This document shows, piece after piece, positions 54,549 to 64,000 of a stretch of 64,000 nt of DNA. Position 1 is the first letter of the stretch. Each line of letters opens with the position of its first letter. The translations under genes were made by a program, and so were the position numbers. The DNA comes from PALSA-1444 sp964291045. GTDB lineage: Bacteria > Chlamydiota > Chlamydiia > Chlamydiales > Rhabdochlamydiaceae. The DNA is taken from the NCBI RefSeq assembly GCF_964291045.1, contig NZ_OZ197277.1:682001-746000 (forward strand). Direction: 5' to 3'. The notes under the pieces are model-generated. The model saw nothing but the letters and a program-made list of their open reading frames with translations. It searched no databases and had not been told where the DNA came from.

Positions 54549-57500
54549 ATGGATGTTTATGCAAAATCCTTAAGCAAAGCTGGGCTGATTAAAATACCGC
54601 TGCCCTCTTCTGATGATTTCAAGGGTAAAATTCGGCTCTATGGTTTTTCTGATCAAACTCCGGAGGGTATTGCAAAGATTCAGAAACTATTTGAGCCAGA
54701 AATTCAAGGAAGAATTTATGATGGGCCTATTAGTGAAATGTTTCAAGAGGTTTCAAATAAGCCATATTTGCTTAAAGAAGGAAGCCATTTTAAACTGCTC
54801 TCAGAAGAAGAGATTTTTCCTCTAGGTGATAGTAATTTGGGAGATATTTACTATAAATCAAGAGAGTATTGCAAAGCAATCGCCTACTACAAGAAGCGTT
54901 TAAAGATTTCTCTAAATCTTCAAAATAAGGTGAAGGAAGGCAAAGCTTATAGCAAATTGGGAAATGCCTATTGGAAGTTAGGAGAGACCTGTAAAACCAT
55001 CTATTTTCATAAAAAATATTTAAAGATCACTCTAGAACTGCAAGATAAAGGTGGGGAAGGAAGAGCTTATAGCAATTTGGGAATTGCTTATAATTCTCTA
55101 GGAGAGCCCCGTAAAGCAATCGAGTTTCATGAAAAACATTTAAAGATCGCTCTAGAGCTTCAAGATAAGGGTTGGGAAGGAAGTGCTTATAGTAATTTAG
55201 GAAATGCTTATCATTCTCTAGGAGAGAGCCGTAAAGCAATTGAGTTTCATGAAAAGCATTTAGAGATAGCTCTAGGGCTCCAAGATAAGGGTGGCGAAGG
55301 CAGGGCTTATAGCAGTTTGGGAAATACTTATCACTCTCTAGGAGAGACTCATAAAGCAATCGATTTCCATGAAAAGCATTTAAAGATCTCACTGAAGCTT
55401 CAAGATAAGGGTTGGGAAGGGATTGCTTATGGCAATTTGGGAAATGCTTATCATTCTCTAGGAGAGACTCGTAAAGCAATCGATTTCCATGAGAAGTATT
55501 TAGAGATAGCCCTAGAGCTTCAAGATAAGAGTGGGGGAAGGAAAGGCTTATGGCAATTTGGGAAATGCCTATAATTCTTTAGGAGAGACCCGTAAAGCAA
55601 TCGACTTCCATGAGAAACATTTAAAGATAGCTCTAGAGCTTCAAGATAAGAGTGGAGAAGGGAGCGCTTATAATAATTTGGGAATTGCTTATCGTTCTCT
55701 AGGAGAGATCCATAAAGCAATCCATTTTTATGAAAAGCATTTAAAGATAGCCCTAGAGCTTCAAGATAAGAGTGGGGAAGGAAGCGCTTATAATAATTTG
55801 GGAATTGCTTATCGTTCTCTAGGAGAGATCCGTAAAGCAATCCATTTTTATGAAAAGCATTTAGAGATCTCTCTAGAGCTTCAAGATAAAAGTGAGGAAA
55901 GAAGCGCTTATAGTAGTTTGGGAAATGCTTATTGTTCTCTAGGAGAGACCCGTAAAGCAATTGAGTTCCATGAGAAGGCTTTAAGGATTGTTCTAGAGCT
56001 TCAAGACAAGAGTGGGGAAGGGACTGCTTATGGCAATTTGGGAAATGCCTACTATTCCTTAGGAAAGACCCGTAAAGCAATTGAGTTCCATGAAAAGCAT
56101 TTAGAGATAACTCTAGAGCTTCAAGATAAAGTAGGGGAAGGAAGTTCTTATATTAGTTTGGGAAATGCTTATCGTTCTCTAGGAGAGACCAGTAAAGCAA
56201 TCGAGTTACATGATAAGGCTTTAAAGATCGCTCTAGAGCTCCAAGATAAGGTGAAGGAGGGTAGTGTTTATTGCAATTTTGGACTTGTCTATTACAAATT
56301 AAAGGATTATCTACAAGCAGAAAAATATTTTCGTCAAAGCATTAAGATTTTTGCCCCTTTTCAGCATGATGCAAAGCGGGCCGAGTGGCAAATCTCTATA
56401 TTTGAGAAGTTGTCAAAACCTTATATCGGTTTAGAGCGCGTTTTATTACGGGACAAAAGCGCTTCGGCTTTAGAGATTTCCGATACAAGACGCTCTCGTG
56501 CCCTCTCTTCTCTTCTATTTCAACGCTTAAGCTTAAAAGAGAATCCAGATTTTTGTCTTAAGCATCTTTCAGTTCACAACATACAGGATTTAGCTGAAAA
56601 ACTAGATACGACTTTTATTATCTATTCTCTTAATATTCTAATTGAGGAATCTATCTCTATTCATGCATGGATTGTATCTTCTGAGAAGAAGCCTCTCCAA
56701 TCCATTCCTCTGCCTATTTCAGAGAGTGAGTTTTCACAATTAGATCATATTTTTAAAACATTTCCCTATCAAATGGAAAAAACTCGTCCAGTTAGAGGTG
56801 AGAAGCAGCCAACTCAATTATTTGAGGAAAGGCTCTCTTCTTGGTACGACCTCTTCATTGCTCCTTTAGAAGAGCATATTCCTTTACCTGGTTCTGGAAA
56901 GACCCTCACCTTTATTCCCGATGGTTTTTTAGCGCATCTTCCTTTTGGAGCTTTTTATAATTGTAAAAGAGATCAATACCTGATTGAAAACTATCCGATT
57001 TCAGTAGCTCCTTCTATTCAGGTCCTCTCTCTTTTAGATCAACTTCCTAAAGAACCTTTAAATCAAGTGCTTCTGATGGGCAATCCCACAACCTCTGATA
57101 AAAAATACAATAACCTCGAAAAATCCGAAGGTGAAGTACGTCATACAATTGCCTCGCTTATGCAAAATTTGGATTTAAAAGTCCTAACCCAGAAAGGAGC
57201 GACTGTGGGAAACGTTTTTGCGCACGCTCCTGATGCTAAGATTATTCATATTGCAGCTCACGGAATGGCTAATCAAAAGCCTCTAGGTGATCCTTACTCT
57301 GTCTTTGAAGGATTCTTTAGATTAGCGCCAGATGAAAAATATCCAACAGGTGATCTTCATGCGAAAGATATCCATCTACTTACAGTACAAAAAGATGAGA
57401 GTCTACTCACATTAAAAGCAGAGCTTGTTTTTATGAGTGCTTGTCATTTAGGAAGAGGAAATCTTAAACGAGAGGGAAGTATTGGTCCGATTTGGTCTTT

Positions 57501-57726
57501 TTTAGGAGCAGGAGCTAAATCTACAATTGCTAGCTACTGGCCGCTTCCTGAAGGAGATATGACAGTTAAGATGGTAGATACTTTTTATAGGCACTATCTA
57601 GGGATTGATACTCCTCCGTTTAATAAGGCAAAAGCTCTTCAGCAAGCAGTTCTTATGGCGATGAAAACAGAGCGAAATAAACCGCGTCAATGGGGAGCGT
57701 TTTTCTTAGCGGGTTTAATTGATTAA
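54549..57726 (+). CDS. TPR-CHAT protease-like protein, frame broken by one extra G
   Basis: The first frame runs from the ATG at 54549 (GAGG upstream) to a stop at 55574. The second runs from about 55531 to 57726. They join if one G is removed from the G5 run at 55533-55537, where sibling repeats read GTGGGGAAGG or GTGGAGAAGG. The joined protein (about 1060 residues) has 13 TPRs of 40 residues (type YGNLGNAYHSLGETRKAIDF). The C-terminal CHAT domain shows the caspase-like His in IIHIAAHGMA and Cys in LVFMSACHLGRG. It is paralogous to the next gene. Frame break by mutation, phase variation or sequencing error is unresolved. Confidence 0.8.
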
Positions 57727-57923
57727 GTGCAGTATAAGAGTTAAATCTAAAAAAGACATTTTATGCCATGTACACCATCTAACATCAAAATATTTTAGTT
57801 AAAGCGCCCTGGATAAAAAGCCTAATCTCATGATCCTTCTTTAATCGATAAAAAATTACTCTATTGCTTTTTTCACTGAGTGATAGATTAGTACAACACA
57901 TCTTATTTTAAGGCTAAAAAATC

Positions 57924-57953
57924 TTGATTAAATAGAATGGCGTAATCCATATT
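57924..57953 (+). promoter_or_regulatory. Promoter of the second TPR-CHAT gene
   Basis: TTGATT at 57924-57929, 18-base spacer, CATATT at 57948-57953, inside a block of about 65 bases nearly identical to that before the first copy. This shows the duplication included the regulatory region. Confidence 0.42.
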
Positions 57954-57985
57954 GAATTTTTCAATCATATCATTTGAGGTTTAAG

Positions 57986-60900
57986 ATGGATATTTATACA
58001 AAATCCTTAACCAAAGCCGGGCTGATTAAAATACCACTGCCCTCTTCTGATGATTCCAAGGGGAAAATCCGGCTTTATGGTTTTTCTGATCAAACGCCAG
58101 AGGGCATTGCACAAATTCAGACAATATTTGAGTTAGAAATTAAAGGAAGAATTTATGATCGGCCTATTAATAAAATATTTCAAGATATTTCAAATAGACT
58201 GTATTTATTAAAAAAAAGAAGTCATTTTAAGCTGATTTCAAAAAAAGAGGCTCTTTCATTAGGCTATAGTAATTTGGGAGATGTCTACTATAAATCAAGA
58301 GAGTATCGCAAAGCAATTCCATACTACGAGAAGAATTTAAAGTTTGCTCTAGGATTTCAAGATAAGGCAGGAGAAAGAATTGCTTATAGCAATTTGGGAA
58401 ACGCCTATCACTCTTTAGGAGAGACACGTAAAGCCATCGATTTCCATGAAAAGCATTTAGAGATTGCCCTAGAGCTTCAAGACAAGATAGGTGAGGGTGC
58501 AGCTTATTGCAATTTGGGAGTTGCCTACGGTTCTTTAGGAGAGACTCGTAAAGCTATCGATTTTCATGAGAAGCATTTAAAAATCACCTTAGAGCTTCAA
58601 GACAAGGTAGGGGAAGGAAAGGCCTATGGTAATTTGGGAAGTGCTTACGATTCTTTAGGAAAGATCCGTAAAGCAATCGAGTTCCATAAAAAGCATTTAA
58701 AGATAGCCTTAGAGCTTGAAAATAAGATAGGTGAGGGCATAGCTTATTGCAATTTGGGAAATGCTTATGATTCTTTAGGAGAAAGTCGTAAAGCAATCGA
58801 TTTTCATAAGAAGCATTTAAAGATCACCTTAGAGCTTCAAGACAAGGCAGGGAAAGGAAAGGCCTATGGTAATTTGGGAAATGCTTATGATTCTTTAGGA
58901 GAAAGTCGTAAAGCAATCGATTTTCATGAGAAGCATTTAAAGATCACCCTAGAGCTTGAAGACAAGATAGGTGAGGGCATAGCCTATGGTAATTTGGGAA
59001 ATGCCTACTATTCTTTAGGAGAGACCCGCAAATCTATCGATTTCCATGAGAGGGATTTAAAGATAGCTCTAGAGCTTGAAGACAAGATAGGGGAAAGTAG
59101 GGCTTATAACAATTTAGGAATGGCTTATCATTCTCTAGGAGAGCCCCGTAAAGCAATCGATTTCCATGAGAGGGATTTAAAGATAGTTCTAGAGCTTCAA
59201 GATAAGGTAGGAGAAGGCAAGGCTTATAACAATTTGGGAATGGCTTATCATTTTCTAGGAGAAATCTGTAAAGCAATCGATTTCCATGAGAGGGATTTAA
59301 AGATAGCTCTAGAGCTTGAAGACAAGGTAGGGCAGGGAAGGGCTTATAACAATTTGGGAATGGCTTATCATTCTCTAGGAGAGATCCGTAAAGCAATCGA
59401 TTTCTATGAAAAGGATTTAAAGATAGCTCTTGAGCTTGAAGACAAGATAGGGGAAGGAAGGGCTTATGGTAATTTGGGAAATGCTTATGATTCTTTAGGA
59501 GAGATCCGTAAAGCAATCGATTTCCATCAAAAACATTTAGAGATAGCTCTAAAGCTTCAAGATAAGGTAGGGAAGGGAAAAACTTATAGCAATTTGGGAA
59601 TTGCTTATTATAGGTTAAAAGAATATCCTCAAGCAAAAGAATATTTCCGTCAAAGTATTGAGATTTACGCCTCTCTTCAGCATGATGCAAAGCGAGCCGA
59701 GTGGCAAATTTCTATGTTTGAGGAGTTATCAAAACCTTATATTGGTTTAGAACGCGTTTTATTACAGGAGAAAAATGCCCAGGCTTTAGAGATTTCTGAT
59801 ACAAGACGTGCTCGTGCCCTTTCTTCTCTTTTATTTCAACGCTTAAACTTAAAAGAGAATCCGGATTTTCATCTTAATCTTCTTTCATCTCAAAACATAC
59901 AGAATTTAGCTGAAAAGCTTGATACTACTTTCATTATCTATTCTCTTGATTTGTCAATTAAAGAACTCACCTCTATTCATGTGTGGATTATATCCTCTGA
60001 GAAGAGGCCTATCCAATCCATTTCTCTACCTATTCCAGGGGGTGTGTTTTCAGAATTAGATCTTATTTTTAAAGTATTTCCCTACAAAATTGAAACAACT
60101 CGTCCAGAGAGAGGTAAGAAACAACCAAGTCAATTTTTTGAGGACAGACTATCTTCTTGGTATGACCTATTAATTGCTCCTTTAGAAGAGCATATTCCTT
60201 TACCAGGTTCTGGAAATACCCTCACCTTTATTCCTGACGGGTTTTTAGCGCATCTTCCTTTTGGAGCCTTTTATAATAGCAAAATAGATCAGTACCTGAT
60301 TGAAAACTATCCGATTTCGATAGCTCCTTCTATTCAGGTGCTTTCTCTTCTAGATCAGCTCCCTAAAGAAGCTTCAACCCAAGTTCTTTTGATGGGCAAT
60401 CCCACAACCTCTAAAGAAGAATACAATAACCTCAAAAAATCTGAAGGTGAAGTGCGTGATATCATTACACCGCTGATGCAAAATTTTGATGTAAAAGTAC
60501 TGACTCAACAAGAGGCGACTGTAGGAAATGTCTTTACACATGCCCCTGATGCTAAGGTTATTCATATTGCAGGGCACGGTGTGGCAAGTCAAAAGCCTTT
60601 AGATGATCCTTACTCTGTCTTTGAAGGATTCTTTAGATTAGCACCAGATCAAGAACATCTAACAGGTGACCTTCATGCAAAAGATATACACCTACTCGCA
60701 TTTAAAAAAGATGGGAGTCCTCTTACATTAAAAGCTGATCTTGTATTTATGAGCGCTTGTCATTTAGGAAGAGGAAACCTCAAAAGAGAGGGAAGTATTG
60801 GCCCTATTTGGTCTTTTTTAGGAGCAGGAGCTAAATCTACAATCGCTAGCTACTGGCCGCTTCCTGAAGAAGATATGACTGTGAAGATGGTAGATACCTT

Positions 60901-61042
60901 TTATAGACACTATTTAGGAGTTAATACCCCGAAGCTTAATAAGGCTCAAGCTTTACAAAAAGCTGTACTTATGGCAATGGAGACAGGGCGGAATAAACCA
61001 CGTCAATGGGGGGCGTTTTTCTTAGCTGGTTTAATTGATTAA
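57986..61042 (+). CDS. TPR-CHAT protease-like protein, intact copy
   Basis: 1018 residues from the ATG at 57986 (GAGG upstream). The N-terminal 90 residues match the first copy. About 12 TPRs of 40 residues follow (type YNNLGMAYHSLGEIRKAIDF), of the LGN/kinesin-light-chain style. The C-terminal CHAT domain has IHIAGHGVAS (catalytic His) and LVFMSACHLGRGN (catalytic Cys), then GAGAKSTIASYWPLPE. CHAT domains are caspase-like cysteine peptidases; TPRs usually select the substrate or sense a trigger. No partner gene such as a gasdermin is adjacent. It may act inside the bacterium or as a host-directed effector. Confidence 0.87.
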   Translation: MDIYTKSLTKAGLIKIPLPSSDDSKGKIRLYGFSDQTPEGIAQIQTIFELEIKGRIYDRPINKIFQDISNRLYLLKKRSHFKLISKKEALSLGYSNLGDVYYKSREYRKAIPYYEKNLKFALGFQDKAGERIAYSNLGNAYHSLGETRKAIDFHEKHLEIALELQDKIGEGAAYCNLGVAYGSLGETRKAIDFHEKHLKITLELQDKVGEGKAYGNLGSAYDSLGKIRKAIEFHKKHLKIALELENKIGEGIAYCNLGNAYDSLGESRKAIDFHKKHLKITLELQDKAGKGKAYGNLGNAYDSLGESRKAIDFHEKHLKITLELEDKIGEGIAYGNLGNAYYSLGETRKSIDFHERDLKIALELEDKIGESRAYNNLGMAYHSLGEPRKAIDFHERDLKIVLELQDKVGEGKAYNNLGMAYHFLGEICKAIDFHERDLKIALELEDKVGQGRAYNNLGMAYHSLGEIRKAIDFYEKDLKIALELEDKIGEGRAYGNLGNAYDSLGEIRKAIDFHQKHLEIALKLQDKVGKGKTYSNLGIAYYRLKEYPQAKEYFRQSIEIYASLQHDAKRAEWQISMFEELSKPYIGLERVLLQEKNAQALEISDTRRARALSSLLFQRLNLKENPDFHLNLLSSQNIQNLAEKLDTTFIIYSLDLSIKELTSIHVWIISSEKRPIQSISLPIPGGVFSELDLIFKVFPYKIETTRPERGKKQPSQFFEDRLSSWYDLLIAPLEEHIPLPGSGNTLTFIPDGFLAHLPFGAFYNSKIDQYLIENYPISIAPSIQVLSLLDQLPKEASTQVLLMGNPTTSKEEYNNLKKSEGEVRDIITPLMQNFDVKVLTQQEATVGNVFTHAPDAKVIHIAGHGVASQKPLDDPYSVFEGFFRLAPDQEHLTGDLHAKDIHLLAFKKDGSPLTLKADLVFMSACHLGRGNLKREGSIGPIWSFLGAGAKSTIASYWPLPEEDMTVKMVDTFYRHYLGVNTPKLNKAQALQKAVLMAMETGRNKPRQWGAFFLAGLID

Positions 61043-61109
61043 GTGCAGTATCAGAGTTAAATCTACAAACAGCATTTTATGCCATGTGCTCATGAGAACC
61101 AGTTGATCA

Positions 61110-61138
61110 AGGCGTCTTCTATGTTGGTAGAGACGCCT
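61110..61138 (+). terminator. Hairpin after the TPR-CHAT pair
   Basis: AGGCGTCT at 61110-61117 pairs with AGACGCCT at 61131-61138 around a 13-base loop. It lies about 70 bases after the stop of the second copy. The downstream T content is modest. Confidence 0.45.
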
Positions 61139-61249
61139 CTTCAAGCCATAGAAACCTTAAGAGGCTGATATAAGAGAGATAAACTTTCACTCAATCAAAG
61201 CAAAATTCAGCAAGGTATCAAGCGATGACTTTTTTAAGGGAATCTCTCT

Positions 61250-61990
61250 TTAAATTTTCTTTGCTAGAATAGCCATAAAAAGAGGGAACTCTTTTCTCGC
61301 TCTATTTTCCATTCCCGATCTTCCACCTTCACTTTTTTTATCAGAAATCCACTCTTCAAGGGTTTCAATAACAAATCCTGACTCTTTAAGCCCGTTGATA
61401 AAAAAAGAGAGCGGGTGATGAAATGAGTAGGTTAAAGGAGAGTCTTTCTGACTTCCTGGGTGAGTTTGAATGGGGATCTTTAAAGGGTCCATATACCGAT
61501 CCATACGGCGGTATTGCAGTCTTTTTTGCTCATCAACGCCCCAGCTAGATTGTCTTGGAATACGGAAACAGGGGTGATTGAGAACGATGAGGAGCTTTCC
61601 TCCTGGTTTTAAAAAATGAGCGCTATTTTGAAAAGCCCCAAGAGGAAACTCTAGATTTTGCGTCACTAAGATGAGCGCTGCATGGGAAAAACCTGTTTCT
61701 TTAATCTCAAGAGGCTGCGTAATATCTGCCACATAAAACGGTCTATTTGATGTTTTACGGGCTGCTTTTACAAGAGATGAAGAGGCATCAACGCCGACAT
61801 AATTGGTTTGTTTAGGAATCGATCTCTCTAATATCCCTTGACCGCATCCAAGATCAAGAAGAGAGTCACGGGGTTTAAGATCAAGAAGACGCAAGGCATT
61901 TGGAAGCACAACATGATCGTGATAGTAGTGACCTTTTTCTCCAACAAGGGCGTTATACCACTTGTGAGACGATTCCCAAGATGTTTTCAA
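61250..61990 (-). CDS. Class I SAM-dependent methyltransferase
   Basis: 246 residues from a TTG at 61990, preferred because AAGGAG lies just upstream and the TTG overlaps the antiporter stop (TTGA). An ATG at 62029 without a ribosome site is the alternative. Motif I SLLDLGCGQGILERSI, motif II VGVDASSSLV and LKPGGKLLIVLNHPC identify a UbiE/COQ5-like or generic small-molecule methyltransferase. The substrate is unknown. It is translationally coupled to the antiporter gene. Confidence 0.85.
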   Translation of the reverse strand: MKTSWESSHKWYNALVGEKGHYYHDHVVLPNALRLLDLKPRDSLLDLGCGQGILERSIPKQTNYVGVDASSSLVKAARKTSNRPFYVADITQPLEIKETGFSHAALILVTQNLEFPLGAFQNSAHFLKPGGKLLIVLNHPCFRIPRQSSWGVDEQKRLQYRRMDRYMDPLKIPIQTHPGSQKDSPLTYSFHHPLSFFINGLKESGFVIETLEEWISDKKSEGGRSGMENRARKEFPLFMAILAKKI

Positions 61991-63402
61991 ATCTCTTCTC
62001 CTTCCTCGTGAGGCAGATGATGGTTCCAAGACGGCTTTTTAAATCTGTAGATAAGAGAGGGAGCTAAACAAAAGAGTATAATTCCTACGATCAAAGTGAG
62101 AACGTAGTAGAAACTACTTCCTGTAAAGATCTTCTCATTAGGTAAAAATCCAATCAAAAAGGTTAAGAAAGAACTTAAAATACCAAGGCCTGCAACCACC
62201 CAGATGCCAAGCTTTCCTCCAGGGATTTGATACGCTCTTTTAACATCAGGCTTTTTATACCTTAAAGCAATCGCTGCAGCAAACATCAAAAGATACATCA
62301 CAAGATATACCTGCGTAACCATCACTGTTAAGATCCAGTAGGCGCTATTAATAGAGGGCATAAAAATAAAAATCAAGCTAAGCGCTGTGACAATTAAAGC
62401 TTGTAAAAGAAGAAGATGGCTTGGCATCCCTTGCGCGTTTTGATGTCTTAGCCAAGGAGGGAGATCTCCATGAGAAGCTGCTGCTAAAAGACCTCTACTT
62501 GGACCCACAATCCATGTACTTAAAGAAGCTAGCGCTCCAATAAACATTAAAAGAGCCATGAGCGGAGTAAAGCTCTCTAACCCGTAATTTTTCACAAAAA
62601 GGGTAAATGCTTGAATAGACCCTCCAGCTAAACTCATCGCATGTTGAGGTATCACAATACCGATTGATAATACACCTAAAATGGAGAGTGTCATAATCAA
62701 AAGAACGGTAATGAGAGTCGCTTTTGGGTAGCCGCTTTGAGGGTTTTGCATATCTCTTACGTGAATGGCAGACATTTCCATACCAGCAAGAGAGAGTAAC
62801 ACCCCTGTAAAAATCACCCACTCATTAAGAGAAAAAAGGTTAGGGAAAAATGTCTCTAAAGAAAAGGTGAGCTGCAGAGGATTTCCTGAGAAGAACCAAA
62901 GAGATCCAAGAGCAATAATCACAACAGCTGGAATTAAAGAGCCTAAAATGACCCCTACTGTACTGATCCATCCTGATATCTTCATGCCCCGCATATTAAT
63001 GAGAGTTAATCCCCAAAATGCGATCAAAGAGATCACAGTCACATAAACTGGGTGATGAGCAAGTGAGGGATCAATGATATAGGCCCCGGTGACTGCGACA
63101 AAAGAGAGTGTTGTCGGATACCATATCACATTTTCAATCCAAAGAAGCCAGATCGCTAAAAACCCTAGCCGGTGTCCAAATGCCTCTTTAACCCAAACAA
63201 ATACACCGCCCGTTTTTGGCCACCCTGTTGCAAGCTCAGCTGAAACAAGAGCTATGGGAATGAAAAAGACAACTGTTGCTAAGAGAAAGTAAAAGATCGC
63301 AGAAAAGCCTGACTCTGCAATGAGAGGCCAATTTTTTACGCTGCCAATAGCAGCTAGGTTGATCATCGCTAGAGTGAAGATGGAGAGAGATTTTTTATGC
63401 AT
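61987..63402 (-). CDS. APC-superfamily amino-acid antiporter, GadC-like
   Basis: About 471 residues from the ATG at 63402 (MHKKSLSIFTLAMINLAAIG), where the first helix begins. The frame extends up to 63468, but that start would overlap the divergent dehydrogenase start codon. About 12 membrane helices are present. AESGFSAIFYFLLA, ELATGWPKTGGVFVWVKEAFG and GPSRGLLAAASHGDLPPW match the glutamate:GABA antiporter branch of the APC family. The substrate pair cannot be read from sequence. The acidic C-terminal tail ends EEGEEI. Confidence 0.88.
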   Translation of the reverse strand: MHKKSLSIFTLAMINLAAIGSVKNWPLIAESGFSAIFYFLLATVVFFIPIALVSAELATGWPKTGGVFVWVKEAFGHRLGFLAIWLLWIENVIWYPTTLSFVAVTGAYIIDPSLAHHPVYVTVISLIAFWGLTLINMRGMKISGWISTVGVILGSLIPAVVIIALGSLWFFSGNPLQLTFSLETFFPNLFSLNEWVIFTGVLLSLAGMEMSAIHVRDMQNPQSGYPKATLITVLLIMTLSILGVLSIGIVIPQHAMSLAGGSIQAFTLFVKNYGLESFTPLMALLMFIGALASLSTWIVGPSRGLLAAASHGDLPPWLRHQNAQGMPSHLLLLQALIVTALSLIFIFMPSINSAYWILTVMVTQVYLVMYLLMFAAAIALRYKKPDVKRAYQIPGGKLGIWVVAGLGILSSFLTFLIGFLPNEKIFTGSSFYYVLTLIVGIILFCLAPSLIYRFKKPSWNHHLPHEEGEEI

Positions 63403-63466
63403 AATATCGGAGAAACATGATGACATTTTTTGACGAAAAATTCTAGATAAATCATGATAGGAGAGC

Positions 63467-64000
63467 ATGAAGAGAATTTATATTACCCGCCCTTTGATGC
63501 CCATTGCTCATGAAATGTTAAGTCATTATTTTCACGTAGAACAAAATAGAGAAGATAGAGCACTTTTGAAAAGTGAACTCATTCAAGTGATGCAAACCTT
63601 TGATGGGGTGTTATCAACTCTTATAGATCCCTTTGATGAAGAGGTGCTCTCTTATGCAGAGACACTTAAAGTGATTTCAAATTGCGCATCCGGGCTTGAT
63701 AATATCGATCAAGAAATGGCCCTTAAAAAAGGGATCAAAGTTTTTAACGTGCCGCATGCAACAACAGATAGCACAGCAGATTTAACGCTTGCCATTTTAC
63801 TTGCTCTCATTCGCAAGGTGCCAAAAGCAAGAGACTATGTAAAAGAGGGGTTATGGAAAGGGTGGGACCCTTCTCTTTTTCTAGGAGAAGAGCTAAAGGG
63901 TAAAACATGGGGTATTTTAGGATACGGAGATATTGGAAAAGCGGTTGCAAAAAGAGCTTTAGGATTTGGGTTAAAAGTCATTGCTCACTCAAGGAAAGGA
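63467..64000 (+). CDS. D-2-hydroxyacid dehydrogenase (partial, runs off window)
   Basis: 178 codons are visible without a stop. AGGAGAG precedes the ATG at 63467. The N-terminal part includes SNCASGLDNID and NVPHATTDSTADLTLAILLA. The NAD-binding Rossmann motif WGILGYGDIGKAVAKRA lies near residues 146-162. This matches the glyoxylate/hydroxypyruvate reductase (GyaR-like) or D-3-phosphoglycerate dehydrogenase group; the catalytic Arg, Glu and His are probably beyond the edge. It is divergent from the antiporter gene. Confidence 0.88.
   Translation, partial: MKRIYITRPLMPIAHEMLSHYFHVEQNREDRALLKSELIQVMQTFDGVLSTLIDPFDEEVLSYAETLKVISNCASGLDNIDQEMALKKGIKVFNVPHATTDSTADLTLAILLALIRKVPKARDYVKEGLWKGWDPSLFLGEELKGKTWGILGYGDIGKAVAKRALGFGLKVIAHSRKG

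Noticed and set aside
55520..56080. Minus-strand open frame with repetitive residues over the TPR region (also at 55027-55479, 58584-58796 and 59034-59690)
   Set aside because: These are antisense shadows of the 120-base TPR repeats; codon periodicity follows the plus strand.
1..64000. CRISPR arrays, prophage or complete insertion sequences
   Set aside because: No regularly spaced short repeats with spacers, no integrase, phage structural gene or transposase frame was seen.

Overview
The window looks like chromosome of an environmental (amoeba- or arthropod-associated) member of the Chlamydiales. It is AT-rich, and its housekeeping blocks have gene orders familiar from Chlamydia: pyrG-yqgF-zwf-pgl, infC-rpmI-rplT-pheS with no pheT behind pheS, and a shikimate run aroA-aroK-aroC-aroB-aroDE. 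It also has a lysine/alanine-rich Hc2-like micro-histone and many large eukaryote-like proteins. I cannot name the genus from sequence alone.

Layout. 1-1139: edge-truncated membrane protein, then a repeat-bearing intergenic region with a MITE-like inverted-repeat element. 1140-4649: large fusion of a zinc-phospholipase-C-like domain and DUF4116-type repeats. 5434-9862: pgl, zwf, yqgF and pyrG (minus strand). 9977-12188: serine dehydratase and a methyltransferase. 12653-16140: tRNA-Val, a catalytically dead ThrS-like protein, infC, rpmI, rplT, pheS and tRNA-Ser. 16703-20549: a U-box/TPR protein and a TPR protein. 21147-25211: Hc2-like protein, proC, three membrane proteins and tsaC/sua5. 25208-34422: second U-box/TPR protein, second PLC-like protein, and a GTPase with DUF4116-type repeats split by a frame break at A8. 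34780-37637: SugE-type transporter, membrane protein, glycerol facilitator and RluA-family pseudouridine synthase. 37700-43233: FKBP isomerase and the shikimate operon. 43381-47949: orphan AbiEi-like antitoxin, AsmA-like envelope protein and a small unknown. 48327-54145: autotransporter and glmS. 54549-61042: tandem TPR-CHAT protease genes, the first broken by one extra G. 61250-64000: methyltransferase, GadC-like antiporter and an edge-truncated 2-hydroxyacid dehydrogenase.

Function. The core genes supply the oxidative pentose-phosphate entry, CTP, chorismate, amino sugars, proline and translation factors. The accessory genes look aimed at a eukaryotic host: two putative ubiquitin ligases with unusual TPR arrays, two PLC-like proteins, a large GTPase, two TPR-CHAT proteases, an autotransporter and possible inclusion-membrane proteins. 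The most interesting items are the ThrS pseudoenzyme in the ancestral thrS position before infC, the PLC/GTPase/DUF4116 module that occurs fused at one locus and split at another, the paired U-box proteins, and two large genes interrupted at homopolymers.
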